Assembly: GCF_024139115.2 (NCBI RefSeq)
Contig: NC_085141.1
Coordinates: 132,989,822-133,053,821, forward strand
DNA from: Armigeres subalbatus
Taxonomy: Eukaryota > Arthropoda > Insecta > Diptera > Culicidae
Reading direction: 5' to 3'
Length of the DNA: 64,000 nucleotides
The notes beneath the pieces were generated by a model. That model had not been told where the DNA came from. It saw nothing but the letters and a program-made list of their open reading frames with translations, and did no database searches. Made by a program: the position numbers and the translations under genes. Positions 35,601 through 44,600 of the stretch are shown here, in pieces (within the stretch, counting starts at the first letter, position 1; every line of letters starts with the position of its first letter).

Positions 35601-38600
35601 TTGCCGTTAATACAAAGAACGCGAGCAATCTCATCCTAAAGACTGATGCTGGTTGTCCCGAGAGCGCAGCTTTTATGCTAAAAGTTAATTATCAATTGGC
35701 GATAAGCCGTAATTGCAACCATAATGGAGGTGTCCATTGATCAGGTATTAAAATACTGTGTAAACAGAATGCAAATTTTTAGTTTATTTGAGTCTGTGCC
35801 CGATAAGGCTGGAAGTGAACTCGGCTATGTGAGATTAACTTATGCGTAGTTCATGTGAGAAGCTGATTACTCATAAGTTGTAAAAATGAATTTAAAAGTA
35901 ATTGATCTCTCTTCAGGAACATGATTGAAAAAAATTGAAACGTGCTCAGAATTCATTTTGCTTTCACTTCGATACGCGGATTTCATGGCACTTTCAAACA
36001 AATTTTTGAGAACATTTACTACAATTACAGTCTCCTCTCCACATCTCGATATTAGAAGGACCATCGAGATTAGGAGAGATCGAGGAATGGAAGGGCCCTA
36101 AAAAAATTTTCCCTACTTTCTTTCTAATAAATCGCTTCTCGTCGCTATGATCGACCGATTTCAATCCCGTATTTATAAAATTTATAGAACGTTTCACCGA
36201 GCCTTATGGGATTTTTACTGAGGAGCCTTCCGATGCGACGCCAAAGGAAATCGGTAGACTAAAATCGACTATATCGTGTGAATAATAGGTCAATTTCGAT
36301 TAAACTGGCTACGTGCCCGGCCCACCGCAGTCTTCCGATTTGCGCGGTGTGAACAATGGTTGGTTCTCCCAACAGCTGATGCAGCTAGTGGTTCATTCGC
36401 CTCCTCCACGTACCGTCCGCCATCTGCACCCCACCATAAATGGTACGCAGCAGCAGCACTTTTCTTTCGAAAACTCCCAGAGCATCGTCGTTCGTAGAGG
36501 ACTACCGGTCTAATAAGCGTTTTGTAGATAGTCAGCATGGAACGGCGGCAAACTCTATTAGATCGGAGCGTTTTGCGGAGTCCAAAGTACGTACGATTTC
36601 CTGCCATGATGCGTCTCCGAATGTCTCTGCTGGTATCGTAATCGGAGGTCACCAGTGAGCCCAAGTACACGAATTCTTCAACCACCTCGATTTCGTCACC
36701 ACCAATTCAAACTCGTGGTGGGTGGCTTACGTTGTCCTCTCTTGAGCCTCTTCCTATCATGTACTTCGTCTTCGACGTGTTGATGACTAGTCCAATCCGT
36801 TTAGCTTCGCTTTTCAGTCTGATGTAGGCTTCCTCCATCCTCTCAAAGATACGTGCCATAATATCAATGGCGAAACCAAATAACTGGACGGACTTCGTGA
36901 AAATCGTGCCACTCGTGTCAATCCCTGTCCTTCGTATTATTCCATCCGAAGCGATGTTGAATAGCAGATACGAAAGACCATCACCTTCCCGTAACCCTCA
37001 GCGGGTTTCGAAGGGACTCGAGAATGACCCTGAAACTCTAACTACGCTCATCACCCGATCCATCGTCGCCTTGATCAAAGTGGGGAAGGAAGTGCTCCGG
37101 ACTACCAGTCCGCGGGAGGCTGCAAAGTTTATGCATCGTTGGCCGTTGGCAGCTTTTTATAGAAGTTTAACAGAGCCCACTGTCAAACCCCACCACATCC
37201 TAGGCAGGCACCACAACTCGCAGCCTGGGGAGGGATCGTCAAGCCCTTGGACATTGTCCAAGGATCCAAGGTAGACGAATTCCTCGAGAACCTCGAAGGT
37301 ATCCTCGTCTATCGTAACACTGCTTCCCAGGCGGCTCCTTTCACGCTCGGTTCCGCCCACAAGCATGTACTTTATCTTCGATGCATTCACTATCAGTCCA
37401 ACTTTTGTTGCTTCACGTTTCGGCCGGGTGTACAGTTCTGCCACCTTTGCAAATGTTCGGCCGACAATGTCTATGTCATCCACGAAACAAATTAATCCAG
37501 TCAATCTGTTAAAAATCGTACCCCGGCTGGTACACCAGGCTCTCCGCATAACGCCTTCTAGCGCAATGTCGAACAACAGGCATGAAAATCCATCACCTTG
37601 TGTTAGTCCCCGGCGCGATGTTCGCCCGAAATATTCACATAATTTTGCACACCGTTGTCCACCGTTGCTTTGATCAGTCTGGTAAGCTTCCCAGGGAAAC
37701 CGCTCTCGTCCATAATGTTCCATTGCTCTACGCGGTCTATACTGTCGTATGTCGCCTTGAAATCAATGAACAGATAGTGCGTTGGGACTCGGTATTCACG
37801 GCATTTTTGCAGGATTACCGTACAGTAAAGATCTGATTCGTTGTCGAGCGGCCGTCAACGAATCCTGATTGATAACTTGCCACTAACTCATTCACTAATG
37901 GTGACATACAGGCGACGGAAGATGATCTGGGATATCACTTTGTAGGCGGCATTAAGGATGGTAATCGCTCGAAAGTTTTCACACTTCTTGTAGATGGGGC
38001 ATAAAACCCCTTCCTTCCACTCCTCCGGTAGCTGTTCAGTTTCTCAGATTCTGACTATCAGTTTGTGCAGGCAAGTGGCCATCTTTTCTAGGCCCATCTC
38101 GATGAGCTCAGCTCCGATTCCATCCTTACCAGCTGCTTTTTTGGTCTTTAGCTGCTGGATGGCATCCTTAACTTCCCTCAAGGTGAGGGATGGTTGACTT
38201 CCGTCGTCCGTTGAACTGACGTTGCCTGTACACTCAGCGCCATTTAAATGTTCTTCGTAGTGCTACTTCAACCTTTCGATCACCATACGTTCGTCTGCCA
38301 ACATGCGGTACGAAGCCTTTGCGGGATGCGTTGAGCTTCTGATAGAACTTGCGTGTTGAGAACGGCACAGCTGTTCAATCTCCCCGCATTACGCTTCTTC
38401 CAGGCGGCGTTTCTTCTTCTGAAAAAGGCGGGTCTGCTGTCTCCGCTCTCCGTTCCACGTTCTGCCGGGTACCTTGCTGCAGCGCGACCGCCCGCGCTGT
38501 GTCCTTCTCCTCCAGATTCTGTCTGCACTCTTCGTCGAACCAATCGTTCCGTCGATTTCGTCCCATATACCCGACGTTGTTCTCCGCTGCGTCGTTAATG

Positions 38601-41600
38601 GCTGCTTTAACTGTATTCCTGCAGTCCTCAAGAGGGGCCCCATCGAGCTCACCCTCTTCCGGCAACGCTGCATCGAGATGCTGCGCGTATGCAGTGGCGA
38701 CATCAGGTTGCTTCAATCGCTCTAGGTCGTACCGCGGCGGTCGTCGGTACCGAACATTGTTGATGACGGATAGTTTTGGGTGCAGTTTAACCATCATCAG
38801 ATAGTGGTCAGAGTCGATGTTAGCGCCACGATATGTCCTGACGTCGATAATGTCGGAGATGTGCCGTCCATCAATCAGAACGTGGTCGATTTGTGATTCT
38901 GTCTGCAGTGGTGATCTCCAGGTGTACCGATACCGATAATGGCTGCGAATGGCCATTATTTTGGAGGCGGCGAAATCAATTAGTCGTAGGCCGTTTTTGT
39001 TCGTCAGCCGGTGGGCGCTGAACTTCCCAATAGTCGGTCTAAACTCCTCCTCTTGGCCAACCTGAGCGTTCAAATCTCCTATAATGAATTTGACGTCGTG
39101 GCTTGGGTACCTGTCGTACTCACGTTCCAGCTGCGCGTAGAATGCGTCTTTCCCATCATCAGTGCTTCCAGAGTGTGGGCCGGATGCCCCCACCAAGGGT
39201 AGTACACTAATTAATGCTGTACCGTCGACCAATAACAGCTGAATTGATGGATGCCCCCACCAAGGGTAGTACACTAATTAATGATTTTGTGTGTGTTACT
39301 TCTACGTGAAGTTAAACGATTTACAATGATAATTGGAATGCTAATATCATCTTCCAAACATGGACGTACATGTTCATGATAGAATTAGAGGCTTAATAGA
39401 AGTCAATTTGAAAGCGAGCGGAGGGCAATATTTGAGGTAAAATACCAAAAATTAATATGCATAATACTTCAGGCATATCATACTCTGTTATTACAATACC
39501 AAACGCATCACAAATTATTATTCGTTTGGTATTGAAATACCTAAGCATGTTATGCCTAGAGTATTTTGGATATTAATATTTGACATTATTGTTTGGTATT
39601 TTACCTCATATGCAAGGCTAGTTCATACCAATTTCTGTTATCGAGGTCGTCGCTCCTGCTCGGGATATTATTTATTCATTCTTTAACTACAATTGCAAAA
39701 ATTAGCAAAATCCCATGATATGCACTTAAATTTAACGATTTGCGATTCTTCCACCTCACCCGTAAAATTGTCGTCCAATCTATTAAAAACAAACAACCAT
39801 GCGTTCACCCCATTCTTCAAGCCCATTTCTTAAACATTTGTTAAATGCGTTAGAAAGACATGAAAAACTTTATGCTCTCAATAGGAGATCATTGTGATAT
39901 GTAGCCGGTTTTGTAAATTTTACATCCACTCGTTGAGATGGTTCGAAAAAATTTAAGGGGTACATTTTGGACTGTTCTGCCCTACTGAACTTTCTGTATC
40001 AGCTAGTGAGTGAATTCAGATTAATAAAAGAAAATATTGAAAATACACAATTTTCCAAAAACAATAAGTGCTACTGCAGACTGAGAGTTGTTTTCTAGGT
40101 GCAATAATAAGGTTTTTTTTGTTCATTTTAATCAATCAAACGGCGTTTTTATCGGTTCCCCAATACATACTAAGATTAGTATCTAAGAAGCAAATCATGA
40201 AACAGTGACTAAATTGTGCATATAGTCGCTTGAGTCTTCAAATCAACGCTAATTTATAAAAATAACTGAAAGCCCTTACTGCGTCTACATAAGCAAATCA
40301 CCCTCCCACTTGTTCCTAAAACATCATCAAGTTTTTAAAAGAAAAGATACGAGAGATAGTTGGAAAACGCGGGTGTGGGAGAAGCGAAAAACAAATCCAC
40401 CTCTGCATGATGCTTTACAAACCGACCTCAAAATTCTGTTGTAAACAACAGATAAATCAAACTCGACAATCGTTTATTTATGCACATCTTGAAAATCGAT
40501 TTTTCTTTTCACAGATTTGGTCAGCTCTTCCATTCATTCAGAAGGCCGGTCTCTGTATACTAGGTTACTGGTGCTGCGCTGTCCGATAGATATTTCAATC
40601 GCTTCGGATGAGTTGCATATGTTTTACAATACGGACAAGGCATTCAATGCAAGCAACAGTGATTATATCGGAAAATAAAATCGCTATGCTAAGAGTAGTA
40701 TTGGAAGCAACTAATCAATAGAAAAGCCGAATCAAGTGTCAGTAAAAATGTGTTTACTAGAATTAAGCTCGCTTGCATGAATCTAGTAATGTTGAAAAAT
40801 GCTATTTTTAAATTCAGTGATTTTCATACCTAAGTAGGAAGTACTTCCTTATGACATACTCGGCACTGTTTGTTCAATATTTGAGAAATTATTACGCGAG
40901 AGCTTACACTATATAGTGAGGTCAAAGTAAAGCATTTTAATCTGTCAGAATGTATGTGGAAATTGGCAGCTATTCCATCTTTACAGTTCTCCACAGTAAA
41001 ATCCTATAACAAGATGTTAAACTGTGTGTAAAGGAATTAACTTCGAAGTCACATCACAGTACCACGTAATACACGAGGAAAAGCTCTGTCACAATATCAT
41101 TATAGAGCGCAAAATACTGGATTGCATGAATTCGGAAGATTTCGGTTAGAGTTAAACATTAAACATAGGAGTACTAAATACTGTTCAACTATAGATATAA
41201 AATTAATGAAATTTATCACAACATCAACAGTCACATTGGGCCACGTCGTAAAATTAGGAGGAAAAAAATATTTCCACCATAATGGTAATATTTTAGGATC
41301 AAAGTGTCTTCAGCAAAGTCAAAGCTTATTATTTAAGCTTTAAGGTTCCCCCAAACACACGCGACGCGACAGTCGCGACGCGATTCTATCGCTTGGCGAC
41401 AGCGATTCTGTCGCCGTTGGTATGGAAACGTAAATATAACATTACCTGCAGCGACCCAACGATAGAACCGCGGCGACTAGTTGTCGCCGTCGCGGCGATG
41501 AAATCGCTTAGGTCTGGGGGAGCCTTTATTTTGAAGTTTGTTGCAATAGGGTGGCTCCACTACATTTTGAGATAAAGTTTTTAACTTCTATGTTTCTAAT

Positions 41601-44600
41601 TTTAGCATTGTATGATATTCTAGAAAGTTGTTCCTTATTTAATTTTGAGGCACTTTGCTGAAGAAACCATTTTTGTACGTCGTTTTGTATCATTTGTTAT
41701 GATAATTTTAAATAATTATGTTAGGGTGACCCCAAAAAATCAATATTTTGATTGTAACTTTTCAATTTTTATCGAATTGACGTCTTCTACAAAGTTTTAG
41801 AGCATAAAAAAATGCACGTTTTGGTTACATAACCAAGTAAATTCATTGGTGGATTGCAGAGATATCACTGTTTTTCTTGAAAAACTCAGTTGTTTTCAAA
41901 TGCCTGTATTTTTGAATGGGGAAAAAGGGGGATCCATTTTCCCAGGTTTAGACAGAGGAAGGGCTAAGGATTACTCTGCATATTTTGGTATTGGGGAATT
42001 TGAGGTTAAAAAATTATTTAAAAAATGGCTTTATGTACCTACGAGGAAATCAAAATCATCAGTTCTAGAAGTGTTATAAAACCGAAAATTCCGCCCAATT
42101 CGTCAAAAACAAAATGTTTATATATAGTAATCATAGCTTCCTTATATATTTCCAGCGCATCTTCACTCAATATATCGATTGGAGAATAACATGCTCAATA
42201 ATATCAACGCTTATCATTATGATTTAGCACGAGCCGTTTCAAGTTTGCATGGGAATTAGTATGGGGAAGTGGATTTTTCATCCTACTGATTATGGCGCTT
42301 CCCCATACAGCGCTGGCGAAAAAAGAACCCACATGGACAAAATCGTTGATTAATCGTTTCAATAATTAGTAATCGGTTTTAATCCAGCTTGCAAATCTTT
42401 GATGATCTTTATTGAACTTCTCGAAGCGCATCACTGATACGTGCAGTACAACATAGTAGCCTGATTCTGTCAGTGCTATCTTTCGCGCCAAGAGCAGCAA
42501 TGTTGCCTGTGAAGTAGTTTCGCGATAAGCTCCAAAGAGCTACAACATAAATTAAAATCGATTAGGGGGAAAGACGGATTTGGCAGGTTTTGTTCTATTA
42601 TTGGCAGGGGGGGTTTTGTCGACCAAATTTTATGAAATTTGGCCACAATATTCTTTGATATGCAAAGAATGTTTAGGCCAAATTTGAGCCTAGTCAGTCA
42701 TAAAAAAACCCCCCTGCCAATAATAGAACAAAACCTGCCAAAGCCGTCATTCCCCCTACTAAATATTCGAACGATTATCCAAGTGATAATTCTTTAGGGC
42801 TCCTTTTGGCTATGTGGGTTCTGCTTTCGCTTAATTGGAAAGCGCCATAATCAGTATGATGAAAAATTCACTTTGCCCATACTAATTCCCATGCAAATTT
42901 GAAACGGCTCGTGCTAAATCAATTCGCGAACATGGGACAGAATTGAGTGATCGGTGTGGAGAAAAATAGAATTTTTGATCCACCCTAATATATATCTAGA
43001 GAAAAATTAAATAAAAAAATACGCTCGAAAAACCTAATTTTCCATACCACCTTAGCGATTTAAAAGTAAAATCGATTGAACGAGTGATGTAAACAACCTA
43101 CGATTACGGTCTGTTCAGTGAAGTTGTCACGTTGATAAGCGTTGATATTATTGAACATGTTATTCTACCAATCGGTATATTGAGTGAAGATGCGCTGGAA
43201 ATATATAAGGAAGTTATGATTACTACATATCAACATTTTGTTTTTGACGAATTCGGCGGAATTTTCGGTTTTATAACACTTCTAGAACTGATAATTTTGA
43301 TTTCGTCGTTCATAAAGCCATTTTTTTAAAAGATGGAAAAACCTCAAATTCCCTAATACCAAAATATGAAGAGCAATCCTCTGTCTAAACCTGGGAAAAT
43401 GGATCCCCCTTTTCCCCATTCAAAAATACAGGCATTTGAAAACAACGGATTTTTTCAAGAAAAACAGTGATATCTCTGCAATCCACCAATGAATTTACTT
43501 GGTTATGTAACCAAAACGTGCTCTAAAACTTTGTAAAAGACGTCACTTCGATAAAAATTAAAACTGAAAAGTTACAAAGCTCGAATTGAACGCGAATTGA
43601 ACGTCTAAACATTTTCGTTCAATGAATTATTGGCAGTGGCTGATTTTCTACTCGCCGCTGTCACATCCAGGCGCTATAGTATATGCGCAAATAGCCAGCA
43701 AGAGTTAACCGCCAGAAATGTGTATGGCGAAAGACATCTAACGCGGGTTTTCTCAAAATAAGAAAATTTTCATGAAAAACTATTTGGTACCGATTATGTA
43801 GGAAGGTGTCCGCTACCATGCCTACCAAATAGTTTTTTGATGAAAGTGCTTAATTTTGAGAAATCGAACCTTAGATGCCTTTCACCATACTGATTTCAGA
43901 AAGTTAACTCCTAGTGTGCCGCTGTAAGCACGCTCAAAGCAGGCGATTCATTCACTTGAATGAAAATAAAGTTAAACATGTTCAACTTTTGGCAAGTCAA
44001 TTGAATTCAACTGAGTTGTTCAATTCATTTGCCCTGTCTGAACTTAGCATTAGTGAGCTGCAAGGCAGACCTTCTAAACGATGGCTTAAACTTGAGGCCC
44101 TAACTTCAGAAAGAGAATAGAGGCTTCAGAGCTAAATCAGTTGTAATTCAAATTGTTCCGGGCAATCATATTAAAGATTAATCTGAATCATGCTTTTTGC
44201 CAGCAGCTGTTATAGATTATTTTTTCTTTAAAGTCGACCGATAAAGTCTTAACCTTTCGGAACTCGCACCGTTATAAAAAGTACAACATCTCCGAGAAAA
44301 TCTCGCTTATCGCCCACAAGCGCGGCGGGACTGCATGAGTGATCCTGGATCATGCGAGTTTCTGAGGGAATGTTACACCGCACAGTTCCATTTTCTGCAG
44401 ATCTGAACCATGAACGAATCATGAATGCGTTATTTTATCTACGGATTAATCCACAATTGCGATACCTGCCAAATGAAATCGAATCTCAAAGCAAACGTTA
44501 TTAATTAAATTATGTATACGAAATAAATGTTTGTATGTACTAACTAATTAACTTTGGGTGTGACAAAGTTCGTCGAGTCAGCTAGTGGCTAATATAACTT

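Noticed and set aside
41846..42079. A 77-codon gene in the foldback element
   Set aside because: The frame lies within an inverted-repeat arm and is matched only by its own mirror copy, without protein features.
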